A stretch of DNA of 64,000 nt from Microbaculum sp051390635 (GCF_051390635.1 NZ_JBPODT010000001.1:682001-746000); one strand, 5' to 3'; counted from the first letter of the stretch, positions 16,291 through 25,265 are shown. Notes: generated from the sequence alone by a model not told the origin. Numbers and translations: made by a program.

Positions 16291-16896
16291 ATGCTGATCC
16301 TGCGTTCCGCCGCACCGTCCCCCTTCGGCCGCAAGGTCAAGATCGCGATGGGCATTCTCGAGCTCGGCGACAGGATCGAGATCAAGCCCGCCGATTCCAA
16401 TGCCGGCGACGAGGAACTGTTCCACCAGAACCCCCTCGGCAAGATTCCGACGATGATCCTGGAGGACGGCACGTCGCTGTTCGATTCCCGGGTGATCCTG
16501 GACTATCTCGACGACCTGGCCGGTGGCGGCAGGATCATGCCCAGAGGCGAGGGCCGCTTTGCCGCGCTGCGTCTGCAGGCGCTTGCGGACGGCATGATGG
16601 ATGCCTCCATTCTGCAGACCTACGAGAAGCGCTTCCGCCCCGAAGAGATGCAGTACCGCCCCTGGCTCGACCGCCAGGCCGCCAAGGTCACCCGCGCACT
16701 GGCCGAACTGGAGACCGAGCCGCCGATCATGGGCAAGCCGCCGCATGTCGGCCATATCGCGCTGGCCTGCGCGCTCGGCTATCTCGATTTCCGCTTCGAA
16801 GGTCACTGGCGCGACGGCCATCCCAAGCTGGTTGGCTGGCTCGACGCCTTCGCCAACACGGTTCCCGCCTTCGAGGCCACGGCGCCGACGGGCTGA
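16291..16896 (+). CDS. Glutathione S-transferase family protein
   Basis: A 201-residue cytosolic GST. The N-terminal thioredoxin-fold domain has the active-site stretch SAAPSPFGRKVKIA and the glutathione-binding NPLGKIPTMILEDG followed by LFDSRVILDYLD. The C-terminal helical domain covers residues about 85-200. The ATG at 16291 is chosen because GGAG stands ten bases upstream and the product then begins at the family start MLILRSAAPS; the in-frame ATG at 16237 would add 18 unlike residues. The substrate is unknown. An MFS gene follows after 16 bases. Confidence 0.9.
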   Translation: MLILRSAAPSPFGRKVKIAMGILELGDRIEIKPADSNAGDEELFHQNPLGKIPTMILEDGTSLFDSRVILDYLDDLAGGGRIMPRGEGRFAALRLQALADGMMDASILQTYEKRFRPEEMQYRPWLDRQAAKVTRALAELETEPPIMGKPPHVGHIALACALGYLDFRFEGHWRDGHPKLVGWLDAFANTVPAFEATAPTG

Positions 16897-16912
16897 TGCA
16901 GGGCAGACACGC

Positions 16913-18163
16913 TTGATAAGACCGCTCTTCGCCGGCGCGTCCGCCGCAGAAGCCATCGACGGTCCCTACGCCTGGTTCCGGCTCGCCGTGTCGGTTCTGC
17001 TGGGCACCATCGGCAGCATCGGCATGTGGGCGGTCATCGTCGTTCTGCCCGAGGTGCAGGCCGAGTTCGGCGTCAGCCGGTCCGACGCATCCCTGCCCTA
17101 CACGCTGACGATGATCGGTTTCGCCGCGGGCAATGTCGCCTTCGGCCGCTTCGTGGACCGTATCGGCGTCGTCGTTCCGATCATCGTCGCCGCGCTGGCG
17201 CTCGGCGGCGGCTTCATCGCGGCAGCCTATGCGGCGGACCTCTGGCAGTTCGCCGTGATCCAGGGATTCCTGATTGGCCTCGGCACGGCTGCGACCTTCG
17301 GACCGCTGATCGCCGACGTTTCGCACTGGTTCCGGCAACGCCGTGGCGTCGCGGTGGCGGCCACCGCCAGCGGCAACTATCTCGCCGGCGCCATATGGCC
17401 GACGGCGTTGCAGGGGATACTCGTCTCGGAAGGCTGGCGCGCGACCTATGTCGTCATCGGCGTCGTCTGCCTCGTGACGATGGTGCCGCTCGCCTTCTTC
17501 CTGCGCCGGCGCCCGCCCGAGGAGATCAACCCGGTCCTGCCGGCGGGAACGCCCGCCCCGCACCAGACCAGGTCCATCGACCTGTCGCCGCGCGCGCTGC
17601 AGATCCTGCTGGTCGTCGCCGGCCTCGGCTGCTGCGTCGCCATGTCGATGCCGCAGGTCCATATCGTCGCCTATTGCGCCGACCTCGGCTACGGCGTGGC
17701 GCGCGGTGCCGAGATGCTGTCACTGATGCTGGTCGGCGGGGTCATAAGCCGTCTCGCGTCCGGTTTCCTCGCCGATTACATCGGCGGCGTGAAGACGCTG
17801 CTGATCGGCTCCCTGGGCCAGTGTCTGGCGCTGATTCTCTACATGCCCTTCGACGGACTGACCTCGCTCTACGTCGTCTCGCTCGTATTCGGCCTGTCGC
17901 AGGGCGGCATCGTCCCCAGCTACGCGCTGATCGTGCGCGAGTACCTGCCGGCCAAGGAAGCCGGACAGCGCGTCGGCCTCGTCATCATGGCGACAATCAT
18001 TGGCATGGCGCTCGGCGGCTGGCTGTCCGGCTGGATCTACGACCTCACCGGCAACTACCGCGCCGCGTTCCTGAACGGGATCGCGTGGAACCTGCTCAAT
18101 ATCGCCATCATGCTGATGATCCTGGGCCGCACCCGCACGCCGGCGAGAGCGGTTCCCGCCTAG
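16913..18163 (+). CDS. Major facilitator superfamily transporter
   Basis: A 416-residue, twelve-helix transporter. The loop 2-3 signature appears as NVAFGRFVDRIG. The two halves are joined by a cytoplasmic loop carrying FFLRRRPPEEINPVLP. The second half repeats the signature as SRLASGFLADYIGG. The start is proposed as TTG at 16913, preceded by GCAGGGCAG and giving MIRPLFAGAS; a longer frame runs back across the GST gene and is not coding there. It most resembles the monocarboxylate/oxalate-formate type branch, but the substrate cannot be assigned. Likely co-transcribed with the GST gene. Confidence 0.85.
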   Translation: MIRPLFAGASAAEAIDGPYAWFRLAVSVLLGTIGSIGMWAVIVVLPEVQAEFGVSRSDASLPYTLTMIGFAAGNVAFGRFVDRIGVVVPIIVAALALGGGFIAAAYAADLWQFAVIQGFLIGLGTAATFGPLIADVSHWFRQRRGVAVAATASGNYLAGAIWPTALQGILVSEGWRATYVVIGVVCLVTMVPLAFFLRRRPPEEINPVLPAGTPAPHQTRSIDLSPRALQILLVVAGLGCCVAMSMPQVHIVAYCADLGYGVARGAEMLSLMLVGGVISRLASGFLADYIGGVKTLLIGSLGQCLALILYMPFDGLTSLYVVSLVFGLSQGGIVPSYALIVREYLPAKEAGQRVGLVIMATIIGMALGGWLSGWIYDLTGNYRAAFLNGIAWNLLNIAIMLMILGRTRTPARAVPA

Positions 18164-18244
18164 TTGGCGCAATCCGCCCTTTGCCATCGGGGCCGAAGCG
18201 CCTAACCTCCGCGGCATATGTTCAGTCATGGAGAGGAGGTGGCC

Positions 18245-18688
18245 ATGGGAATTTTTTCATTTCTGAGGGATGTCGGTGAGAAATTGGGTATCGGCTCCGC
18301 CGAAGAGGCCCCGCCGGCCGATACGCTGCAGAAGTCGGTCAAGGATCTCGGCCTGAACGCGGAGAACCTGCAGATCAAGGTCGATGGCGATACGGTCAAG
18401 GTTGCCGGTACCGCGCCGTCGAGCTCGATTCGCGAGAAGATCATCCTGGCGCTCGGCAACGTGACCGGGGTGGCCCAGGTCGAAGAGGAGATCGATGTCG
18501 AGGAAAAGGAACCCGACGCGGTCTTCTACGAAGTGAAGAAGGGCGACACCCTGTGGGCGATCGCCGAGTCGCATTACGGCAAGGGCAAGGGTGGCGAGTA
18601 CAATTCCATCTTCGAGGCCAACAAGCCCATGCTGACGCACCCCGACAAGATCTATCCCGGCCAGGTGCTGCGCATCCCGCCGATGTGA
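18245..18688 (+). CDS. BON and LysM domain protein (Kbp/YgaU-like)
   Basis: A 147-residue protein with a BON domain (LGLNAENLQIKVDGDTVKVA and onward, residues about 35-90) and a C-terminal LysM domain (YEVKKGDTLWAIAESHYGKG to GQVLRIPPM). This is the layout of E. coli Kbp (YgaU), a cytoplasmic potassium-binding protein. No signal peptide is seen. GGAGAGGAGGTGGCC directly before ATG 18245 fixes the start; an earlier in-frame ATG at 18218 lacks such a site. Confidence 0.9.
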   Translation: MGIFSFLRDVGEKLGIGSAEEAPPADTLQKSVKDLGLNAENLQIKVDGDTVKVAGTAPSSSIREKIILALGNVTGVAQVEEEIDVEEKEPDAVFYEVKKGDTLWAIAESHYGKGKGGEYNSIFEANKPMLTHPDKIYPGQVLRIPPM

Positions 18689-18710
18689 CCGGGCCGATAT
18701 CCGGCGCGGG

Positions 18711-19844
18711 TCATTCTGCGGGCACGATCCGCAGGATTCGGCCATCGCCGGAATCGGTGACAAGGTAGAGATACCCGTCCGGCCCCTGGCGAATGTCGCG
18801 GATGCGTTCGCCGAGCGCACCGAACAGCTTTTCCTCGGCGGCGACGCTGTTGCCGTCGAGATCCAGACGGGCGACGTGGGCACCGCGCAGCGCGCCCACG
18901 AAGACGTCGCCCTTCCAGGCCGGAAACCTGTCGCCGGTGTAGAACGCCATGCCAGACGGGGCGATCGACGGATCCCAGTAGTGGACCGGCTGTTCCATTC
19001 CCTCCTTCGCCGTGCCGATGCCGATCTTTCCGCCAGAATAGTGCCGGCCGTAGGAGATGACGGGCCAGCCGTAGTTGCGCCCGGCCTTGGGAATATTGAT
19101 CTCATCACCGCCGCGCGCGCCGTGCTCGACGGTCCACAGCGCGCCGGTCGCCGGATTGATCGCCGCGCCCTGGAGATTGCGATGGCCGACCGACCAGATC
19201 TCCGGCAGGCCGCCGCCGTTCACATAGGGATTGTCGGCGGGCACCGAGCCGTCCGGTGCGATGCGGATCACCGAGCCGGCGTGGTCGGCCGTATCCTGCG
19301 CCCGCTCCATGTCGCCACGATCACCCAGGGTGACGAACAGCGTTCGGTCCGGCGCGAAGACGAGCCGCGAGCCGAAGTGCCGGGTCGAGCTCGTCTTCCG
19401 GTTCATGCGGAAGATCACCTGCGTGTCCTCGAGCCGGGGGGCGCCACCCGCGCGCACGAGCCTGGCGCGCGCCACCGCCGTCCCGGCCTTGCCGTCCTCG
19501 ATCTCGGAGAAGGACAGGTAGACCATCCCGCTTCCGGCGAAATCGGGACCGGGCACGACATCCAGCATGCCGCCCTGCCCCCAGTCGCGCGTTGCCGGCG
19601 CACCGGGCAGCGGCGCCGAGAGGGTCCCGTCGGGGGCGACGATCCGCACGGTTCCGGGCCGCTCGGTGACCAGCATGGTCCCGTCGGGGAGGAAAGCCAG
19701 CGACCAGGGACGGTCCAGGCCGGCGGCGACCGTTTCTAGACGAACGCTGCCCGCAGATGTATCGAATGTCTCCTGGGCCTGCGCCGACAGGGCCGTCGTC
19801 GCCACGATGCTGATCCCCAGAAGTACCGCTGTCACCTTGATCAT
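18711..19844 (-). CDS. PQQ-dependent soluble sugar dehydrogenase family protein
   Basis: A 377-residue exported six-bladed beta-propeller. After the signal peptide (MIKVTAVLLGISIVATTALS, cleavage near AQAQE) come the family motifs LDRPWSLAFLPDGTMLVTER, GGMLDVVPGPDF, SSTRHFGSRLVFAPD, WSVGHRNLQGAA, EHGARGGDEINI and NYGWPVISYG. These match the YliI/aldose sugar dehydrogenase group, periplasmic enzymes oxidising sugars with PQQ. GGAGG six bases upstream selects the ATG at 19844, not the ATG at 19850. It is convergent with the LysM gene, 22 bases away. Confidence 0.92.
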   Translation of the reverse strand: MIKVTAVLLGISIVATTALSAQAQETFDTSAGSVRLETVAAGLDRPWSLAFLPDGTMLVTERPGTVRIVAPDGTLSAPLPGAPATRDWGQGGMLDVVPGPDFAGSGMVYLSFSEIEDGKAGTAVARARLVRAGGAPRLEDTQVIFRMNRKTSSTRHFGSRLVFAPDRTLFVTLGDRGDMERAQDTADHAGSVIRIAPDGSVPADNPYVNGGGLPEIWSVGHRNLQGAAINPATGALWTVEHGARGGDEINIPKAGRNYGWPVISYGRHYSGGKIGIGTAKEGMEQPVHYWDPSIAPSGMAFYTGDRFPAWKGDVFVGALRGAHVARLDLDGNSVAAEEKLFGALGERIRDIRQGPDGYLYLVTDSGDGRILRIVPAE

Positions 19845-20011
19845 CGCCATCCTCCGGTCGTCAGTGGCATCTAGAGCGGATCGGATCCGCGAAAACCGCT
19901 CCGGCCGGTCACGCGGGCGTGATCGCCGATCCGCGCAACCGGCGGGAAATCGCCACTCCGCGCTCCCGCGCGATATCGTACGCAACACAGCGACCGAAGG
20001 GTTCCGAAACA

Positions 20012-20566
20012 ATGCGCTGGATGATCCGCATCGTCGCCGGTCTGATCGTCATCACGGTCGCGCTTGCCGCCATCGGCGTCGTCTTCCTGCCGCGCACCGT
20101 CGCGGTCAGCCGCTTCACCGTCATCGACGCGCCGCCGGCCGAGGTCTGGCCGTTCGTTTCCGACCTTCGCCGCTTCAACGACTGGTCGCCCTGGGCCGGA
20201 TACGATCCAGAAGGCACGCGCTATGTCTTCGAAGGACCGGAATCCGGCGTCGGCCAGATCATGCGCTGGACCAGCGACCATCCCAATGTCGGCTCCGGCA
20301 CGCTGACGGTCGTCGCCTATGATCCCGGCCGCGCGGTGGAGATGCGCCTGGAATTCGGCGAGACGGGCACCGCCGAGACGACCGTCGTTCTGATTTCGAG
20401 CGACGAGGGCACCGAGGCGACCTGGGGGTTCATGACCGACCTCGGCACGAACCCTGTCGCCCGCTTGTTCGGTCTGATGTTCGATAGCTGGGTCGGCAAC
20501 GACTACGAGACGGGACTGGCCAACCTGAAGGCTCTCGTCGAGCAGAATAAAGGTAGCAGCGGGTAA
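20012..20566 (+). CDS. Membrane-anchored SRPBCC (START/polyketide-cyclase-like) protein
   Basis: A 184-residue protein. An N-terminal hydrophobic helix (WMIRIVAGLIVITVALAAIG) anchors it in the inner membrane. It is followed by an SRPBCC ligand-binding fold typical of bacterial polyketide_cyc2 proteins: RFTVIDAPPAEVWPFVSDLR, RFNDWSPWAGYDP, and the C-terminal helix WVGNDYETGLANLKALVEQN. The ligand is unknown. ATG 20012 places the anchor at the very start; the frame upstream is not coding. Confidence 0.85.
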   Translation: MRWMIRIVAGLIVITVALAAIGVVFLPRTVAVSRFTVIDAPPAEVWPFVSDLRRFNDWSPWAGYDPEGTRYVFEGPESGVGQIMRWTSDHPNVGSGTLTVVAYDPGRAVEMRLEFGETGTAETTVVLISSDEGTEATWGFMTDLGTNPVARLFGLMFDSWVGNDYETGLANLKALVEQNKGSSG

Positions 20567-20659
20567 CTCCGGCCGTCCCGATCAACCGTTTTGGGACAGA
20601 ACTTAACCTTAACCCGCTGAATGGTTTCCCTTTGTTTACACAATCGGTTAGCGTGCTCG

Positions 20660-20758
20660 GGAATTCACGGGTTGCGCGGCGTTACGGCGTCGTCCTCGAG
20701 GTTCTGAAATTCGCTCCAATTCAGCCTTGCGCCGCCCATCGAGGCGGCGCTTTTTTTT
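20660..20758 (+). ncRNA. Possible small RNA ending in a strong terminator
   Basis: The stretch 20567-20925 has no credible coding frame. It contains two stacked hairpins: CTGAAATT/AATTCAG at 20704-20724 with one bulged A, then a perfect 8-bp GC stem at 20729-20750 followed by eight T. The upstream SRPBCC stop is 163 bases before the terminator, so this may be either a separate small RNA or a structured 3' UTR. No convincing promoter was found; the 5' end given is arbitrary. Confidence 0.35.
20729..20758 (+). terminator. Rho-independent terminator
   Basis: GCGCCGCC and GGCGGCGC form a perfect stem with a six-base loop, followed by eight T. Confidence 0.92.
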
Positions 20759-20925
20759 GCGATTGCGGATGCGCGTGAGGATATCCTGCATCGCTTCACC
20801 GGCCAAAGCCGTGCGGACTGCCCGCCCTGCGGGCTCGGCTCGTGGACGGGTGGACACAGCGATGTCGCATTAGGTTCGATGAGGCGCCCCGCGATTGTCA
20901 TCGCAGTCGGCGCGCCGGCCCCGGA

Positions 20926-21411
20926 TCAGTGGTGTCGCGAATGCCGATCGTGACCGCCGGTGAAGACGAGATAGCCGCCGATAACGACGACGATGACCAT
21001 CGCGTAGAACAGGATCTCGCGCCACGAGAACATCGATACCTGGGCATGCGGTCCGATGATCCGCGGAGCCGGCCTGTCGCCGCCACCGACCGTCCGCACC
21101 GCGGAAACCGGCTCGCGCAACGTCCAATGCGGGTTGGCAGCGGGAACCCGGACGCTGTTCGGCGTGACGGTCCCTGCCATGATCACGCCGGACGCCGCCC
21201 CCGGCCCAACCGCCGGTCCTGCTGTCGCGCCCGCGGTTCCGCTGTCCGCCAGCGCGCAGGACGCGCCGAGGCACAGCAGCGCCTGAATGGCGACGAGGAA
21301 GATCGTCACGCCAAGAAGCGAACGGCGCGAACGGGCGTTGATCAGTGTCTGGAATGAACCGGCCGGGCGGCGATGCACGATGCCACGCCCGCCGGCAAGC
21401 GACGCAAACAT
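20926..21411 (-). CDS. Hypothetical membrane protein with C-terminal His-rich tail
   Basis: A 161-residue protein of unknown function, starting at ATG 21411 with GGAGAG upstream. An N-terminal basic stretch precedes a hydrophobic segment (SLLGVTIFLVAIQALLCLGA). A Gly/Ala/Pro-rich linker comes next, and a second membrane helix near the C terminus (ILFYAMVIVVVIGGYLVFTG). The protein closes with GGHDRHSRHH. It is the last of three small minus-strand genes whose products each have a helix close to one end. No family was recognised. Confidence 0.6.
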   Translation of the reverse strand: MFASLAGGRGIVHRRPAGSFQTLINARSRRSLLGVTIFLVAIQALLCLGASCALADSGTAGATAGPAVGPGAASGVIMAGTVTPNSVRVPAANPHWTLREPVSAVRTVGGGDRPAPRIIGPHAQVSMFSWREILFYAMVIVVVIGGYLVFTGGHDRHSRHH

Positions 21412-21535
21412 CTTGCTCTCCGTCCTGTGGGAAGCGGGTCTTGCCGACCCCCCAACAATGACGGGATATTTCCGGCATGGGTTTGCTGGCTTGATGACGC
21501 AGTCGGGCAGATTCCAAGGCGTCTTTGTGGCGAGG

Positions 21536-21763
21536 TCACTGGCGCCGGATCGGCGCGCCGTATTGCCCCGCGTCATGGTCGGACATCAGTGTCGACGTCC
21601 GGCCCGGAATGTCCTGGTCGTTTTCGACCTTCATCATCAATCCGTCGGCGATCAGCAACAGCCCGGCCAGCAGGGCCGCCGTCAGGCAGACGGCGACGAC
21701 CTGCAGGGGCGTACCGGCGCGTTTGAACCAGGCGCCGGGTGAGCGGCGTCCGTCGGCGGCCAT
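21536..21763 (-). CDS. Small single-pass membrane protein
   Basis: A 75-residue protein with one transmembrane helix in the middle (LQVVAVCLTAALLAGLLLIA). Its ATG overlaps the stop of the upstream gene as TAATG, which points to translational coupling and supports both genes. The longer frame upstream of this ATG is the shadow of that neighbour. Function unknown. Confidence 0.6.
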   Translation of the reverse strand: MAADGRRSPGAWFKRAGTPLQVVAVCLTAALLAGLLLIADGLMMKVENDQDIPGRTSTLMSDHDAGQYGAPIRRQ

Positions 21764-22155
21764 TACAGCCCGGCCCGCCGTCCGAGTTCCCGCCACATGG
21801 AGACCGTCAGGGTTCCGAGCCCGGCGAACAGCACCAGGATCACGCCGGCGACGATGCGCCGGTCGGACAGGGAGGACAGGTGCGGTGGCGTCAGGCCGGG
21901 CGTCAGGGCCGGCGCGGTAACGCCGATCAAACTGGCCTGCCGGAAGGACGCCGCCGAATGTGGCGCCGAATGTGTCCCCGAATGTTTGACTGATTGGGTC
22001 GACACCGTGGAGACGGATCCGGTGAAGTCGTTGCTGGTTGCGCTGACGGCATGAGTGACCGCAACCGGCGTTGCCAGCAGCGCGGCGGCGACGAACGCGG
22101 CGCATGCCCAACGGCCGCGCCTTCTGCGATCGGTCGCGACTTTGGTGTGTGTCAT
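21763..22155 (-). CDS. Hypothetical protein with signal-like N terminus and C-terminal helix
   Basis: A 130-residue protein beginning MTHTKVATDRRRRGRWACAA. After a first hydrophobic segment (AAFVAAALLATPVAVTHAVS) comes a Ser/Thr/His-rich region, then a second membrane helix (RRIVAGVILVLFAGLGTLTV) followed by WRELGRRAGL. It is the first of three small membrane-protein genes on the minus strand and overlaps the next start by TAATG. No homologous family was recognised. Confidence 0.6.
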   Translation of the reverse strand: MTHTKVATDRRRRGRWACAAFVAAALLATPVAVTHAVSATSNDFTGSVSTVSTQSVKHSGTHSAPHSAASFRQASLIGVTAPALTPGLTPPHLSSLSDRRIVAGVILVLFAGLGTLTVSMWRELGRRAGL

Positions 22156-22344
22156 CTCTTCTACCCTCTGGTTCGGTTGATCTCGAACTCTCCAGGTCAA
22201 AAGAGACAGGACCAATCCGGCGGCGGTTGGTCCGGAGTTTGGCGACGGCGGACAGAAACCGCGGCGGTTTTGCGGCTTTTCAGTTACCAGTTCGTAACCT
22301 TGTGTTTCAGAACGGTATCGGCCCGCCGGCCGGTGCGCGAATAA

Positions 22345-23643
22345 TCAAGTCATTGCCTCGGCTTCCCGCCGGATCGTGACCGCGAGGTTGTCGGCAAGCT
22401 GGATGTCGTCGAACCGCACGACGTTGCCGGCCGCCACCGCGGATGTGAGCGTCACGCCGTGTGCAAGCCCGATCGGCAGGGCGCCGACCGCCAGGCTCTT
22501 CTGCGCCGGCAGGAGCTTGCCCCAGACAGTGTAGCCGCCCTCGCCGTCGAGCCGGTCGCCGACCTTCAGATCGCGCTTGGCCACCGCCACCGCATCGCCG
22601 CAAAAGCTTCGCGTCGTGCCCGTGGGCTCGCCGCGCAAGGCGGCACTGAGCACGGACACGGACAACTCCAGGCCGATCAGATGGAACGGCTTGTACATCG
22701 CCGCGTACCGACCGCTGGCATCGGTCTTCAGGCCGTACTGGCGGAAACAGTCGGCGGCGTAGTCGTTCGGCGCCTCGAGAACCACGTAGACGCCCCAGCG
22801 CAGGTCCCGATAGACGGGCCGCGAGTCGCGCTCGAGGCTCGAGATCACCTCGACCATGCCGCCCCCCTCGAGCACGCCGCCGGCCGAACGCGGCCGCAGG
22901 ATGTGCGCGAGATCGTCGACGCCGCAGGGCGGGAACAGCAGGCCATCCGCGGGGACATTCAATCCGGTCGCGTTGGCGATTGCCGCCATCTCGATCGCCG
23001 ATTTGGTGCCGTCCAGGAACGAGTTGAACATCTGCGCGTTCATGCCGGCCGCCGCGGCCTGCTCGTCGCTGAGGCCGTAGTGGGACCAGACGTCGTCCGG
23101 CGTCACCCGATGGAAGCCCGGCAGGTACTTCGTACCCTTGCCGGCGGCCGCCACGTCGAAACCGCAGGCACGCGCCCAGTCGACCATCTCGCAGACGAGC
23201 GCCGGCTGGTCGCCATAGGCCATCGAGTAGACGACGCCCGCCGATCGCGCCCGCGCCGCCAGGGCCGGACCGGCCAGAACGTCGGCCTCCACATTGACCA
23301 TGACGATGTGCTTGCCCGCCTCGAAAGCGGCGAGCGCGTGGGCGATGCCGGCCTTCGGATTGCCGGTCGCCTCGATCACCACCTCGACACTGTCGCGGAA
23401 GCAGAGCGCCGCCCCGTCGTCCACGAAGGCTGTCGCCGCGATCCGCTCCTCTTCCCAGCCGACCGTGCGGCAGGCGGCTCTCGCCCGGTCGACATCGAGG
23501 TCGGCGATGGCCGCGACCTCGAGACCGGGGATCGTCGGTACCTGGGACAGGAACATAGAGCCGAACTTGCCGGCGCCGATCAGCCCGGCCTTCACCGGCC
23601 GACCGCCGTCCGCGCGCGCCGCGAGCAATGCCATCAGGTTCAT
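22345..23643 (-). CDS. NAD(P)-dependent oxidoreductase with C-terminal SAF domain (homoserine dehydrogenase-like)
   Basis: A 432-residue enzyme. The N-terminal Rossmann fold (VKAGLIGAGKFGSMFLSQV, then VAAIADLDVDRA) binds NAD(P). The middle resembles homoserine dehydrogenase-like proteins (VVIEATGNPKAGIAHALAAF, GKHIVMVNVEADVLAGP). The C-terminal 60-70 residues form a SAF domain (DLKVGDRLDGEGGYTVWGKL). This layout is that of COG4091, often misnamed FlgA-like; several members act in sugar-acid catabolism. AAGGGGAAAT before ATG 23643 fixes the start. It is divergent from tctCBA by 151 bases, so it may process the compound imported by that transporter. Confidence 0.85.
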   Translation of the reverse strand: MNLMALLAARADGGRPVKAGLIGAGKFGSMFLSQVPTIPGLEVAAIADLDVDRARAACRTVGWEEERIAATAFVDDGAALCFRDSVEVVIEATGNPKAGIAHALAAFEAGKHIVMVNVEADVLAGPALAARARSAGVVYSMAYGDQPALVCEMVDWARACGFDVAAAGKGTKYLPGFHRVTPDDVWSHYGLSDEQAAAAGMNAQMFNSFLDGTKSAIEMAAIANATGLNVPADGLLFPPCGVDDLAHILRPRSAGGVLEGGGMVEVISSLERDSRPVYRDLRWGVYVVLEAPNDYAADCFRQYGLKTDASGRYAAMYKPFHLIGLELSVSVLSAALRGEPTGTTRSFCGDAVAVAKRDLKVGDRLDGEGGYTVWGKLLPAQKSLAVGALPIGLAHGVTLTSAVAAGNVVRFDDIQLADNLAVTIRREAEAMT

Positions 23644-23794
23644 TGATTTCCCCTTTTCCGGACCGCCCGCAATCGCACCCGCCGGACGGCATGCGATCCA
23701 GGACAACCTCCCAACGCACAATCTCGGTTGCGCAGGTCGCACGTTTCCGTGCACACTTCAAAACGTATACACAGAATAACTTCGGGAGGAATAC

Positions 23795-24772
23795 ATGCTT
23801 GGACGGGCTCTTCGTAGCGCGTTGGTGGTGCTTGCGCTTTCGATCCTGACTTCCGTTGCGGGACCCGCATACGCCCAGTATCCGGATCGGCCACTGACTC
23901 TGATCGTGCCGTGGGGCGCGGGCGGCGGCACCGATGCCACCGGTCGCATCATCGCCTCCATTCTCGAGAAGGAACTCGGCCAGCCGGTGAATGTCGTCAA
24001 CCGCACGGGCGGATCCGGCGTCGTCGGCCATTCGGCGATCGCCGAGGCCGCGCCGGACGGCTACACGCTCGGCGTCGCCACCGTCGAGATCAACATGATG
24101 CACTGGCAGGGCCTGACCAACCTGACCTACGAGGCATACACGCCGATCGCCCTCGTCAACGAGGACCCGGCCGGCCTGCAGGTGGCGGCGGATTCGCCCT
24201 ACGCCACCGCCGAGGATCTCATCGCGGCGATCAAGGCGGCACCGGGCAGCCTGAAGGCGTCGGGCACCGGCCAGGGCGGCATCTGGCATCTCGCGATCGC
24301 CGGCATGCTGAACAGCGCCGGCATCGATCCCGCTTCGGTGCCGTGGGTGCCGAGCCAGGGTGCGGCGCCCGGCCTGCAGGATCTCGTCGCTGGCGGCGTC
24401 GCGATCGTGCCCTGCTCGCTTCCCGAGGCCCGCTCCCTGATCGAGGCCGGCCGCGTGAAGTCGCTGGCAATCATGTCCGACAAGCGCGCCGCGCTGTTCC
24501 CGGACGTGCCGACGCTGAAGGAAGCGATCGGCTCGGATTGGACGATCGGCGCATGGCGCGGAATCGTCGGCCCGAAGGGCCTGCCCGACGACGTGACGCA
24601 GACGCTCACCGCGGCGCTGGAGAAGGTCTACAACTCGGACGACTACCAGACCTTCATGAAGGATCGCGGCTTCGGCGTCCGCTGGGCGGCCGGCGCGGAC
24701 TTCGAGGCTTTCATGAAGCAGTCGAACGAGAGCCTCGGCGCGGTGATGAAGGCGGTCGGCATCGCCAAGTGA
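23795..24772 (+). CDS. tctC: Tripartite tricarboxylate transporter substrate-binding protein (Bug family)
   Basis: A 325-residue periplasmic receptor with a signal peptide cleaved near GPAYAQ. The Bug-family motifs are PLTLIVPWGAGGGTDATGR, a typical first ligand-contact loop, then VVNRTGGSGVVGH, APDGYTLGVAT and the end of the fold at DYQTFMKDRGF. It hands a carboxylate to TctAB. GGGAGGAATAC stands just before ATG 23795. It is first in the tctCBA operon. Confidence 0.93.
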   Translation: MLGRALRSALVVLALSILTSVAGPAYAQYPDRPLTLIVPWGAGGGTDATGRIIASILEKELGQPVNVVNRTGGSGVVGHSAIAEAAPDGYTLGVATVEINMMHWQGLTNLTYEAYTPIALVNEDPAGLQVAADSPYATAEDLIAAIKAAPGSLKASGTGQGGIWHLAIAGMLNSAGIDPASVPWVPSQGAAPGLQDLVAGGVAIVPCSLPEARSLIEAGRVKSLAIMSDKRAALFPDVPTLKEAIGSDWTIGAWRGIVGPKGLPDDVTQTLTAALEKVYNSDDYQTFMKDRGFGVRWAAGADFEAFMKQSNESLGAVMKAVGIAK

Positions 24773-24797
24773 CCGCCGTCGCCTGAGGGCGGATCCG

Positions 24798-25265
24798 ATG
24801 CGGATCAGCGACACGATGCTCGGCGGGTTTCTGATCGCCTTCGGGGCGGCGCTCGCCGGGTATTCGCAGACGTTCCCCGCCATACCGGGCCAGACCTATG
24901 GCGCCGCGATCTTCCCGACCGCCGTCGCCATCGGGTTCGCCGGTTGCGGGGGCCTGCTGGTGATGCACGGGCTGCGCTCCAACGCCCGCCACCTCGGGAC
25001 GGCCGAATGGATGTTGAACCGCCGCGCGGTGGTCGGTGTCGCGTTGGCCGTGCTCGCGATCACCGGGTATATCCTGCTCGCTCCGGTGATCGGCTTCATC
25101 CCGGTCATGGCGGCGATGCTGCTCGGCCTGTTTCTGTTCCTGCGGGTTCGCTGGCCGATGGCGGTCGTGCTCGCGGCCGTCGTCACCGTGGTCATCCACG
25201 GCGTGTTCGCCGGCCTGCTGCTCGTGCCGCTGCCGATCGGCCTGTTTCCCCGCATCTCCTGGTGA
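24798..25265 (+). CDS. tctB: Tripartite tricarboxylate transporter small membrane subunit
   Basis: A 155-residue protein with four hydrophobic helices, typical of TctB. Examples are LGGFLIAFGAALAGYSQTFP at the start and VVLAAVVTVVIHGVFAGLLL near the end. The segment YGAAIFPTAVAIGFAGCG is characteristic of the first periplasmic turn. It lies between tctC (25 bases upstream) and tctA (12 bases downstream), which confirms the assignment. Confidence 0.9.
   Translation: MRISDTMLGGFLIAFGAALAGYSQTFPAIPGQTYGAAIFPTAVAIGFAGCGGLLVMHGLRSNARHLGTAEWMLNRRAVVGVALAVLAITGYILLAPVIGFIPVMAAMLLGLFLFLRVRWPMAVVLAAVVTVVIHGVFAGLLLVPLPIGLFPRISW

Noticed and set aside
15117..16472. Minus-strand frame of 451 codons across the MATE gene
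   Set aside because: Antisense shadow; highly charged, no domain pattern.
12501..18163. Cluster of EamA, MATE and MFS transporters read as a resistance island
   Set aside because: They are separate monocistronic or paired genes with normal composition and no mobile-element marks.
22307..24883. Minus-strand frame of 858 codons across the dehydrogenase and tctC
   Set aside because: Joins the wrong frame of two real genes; no conserved motif.
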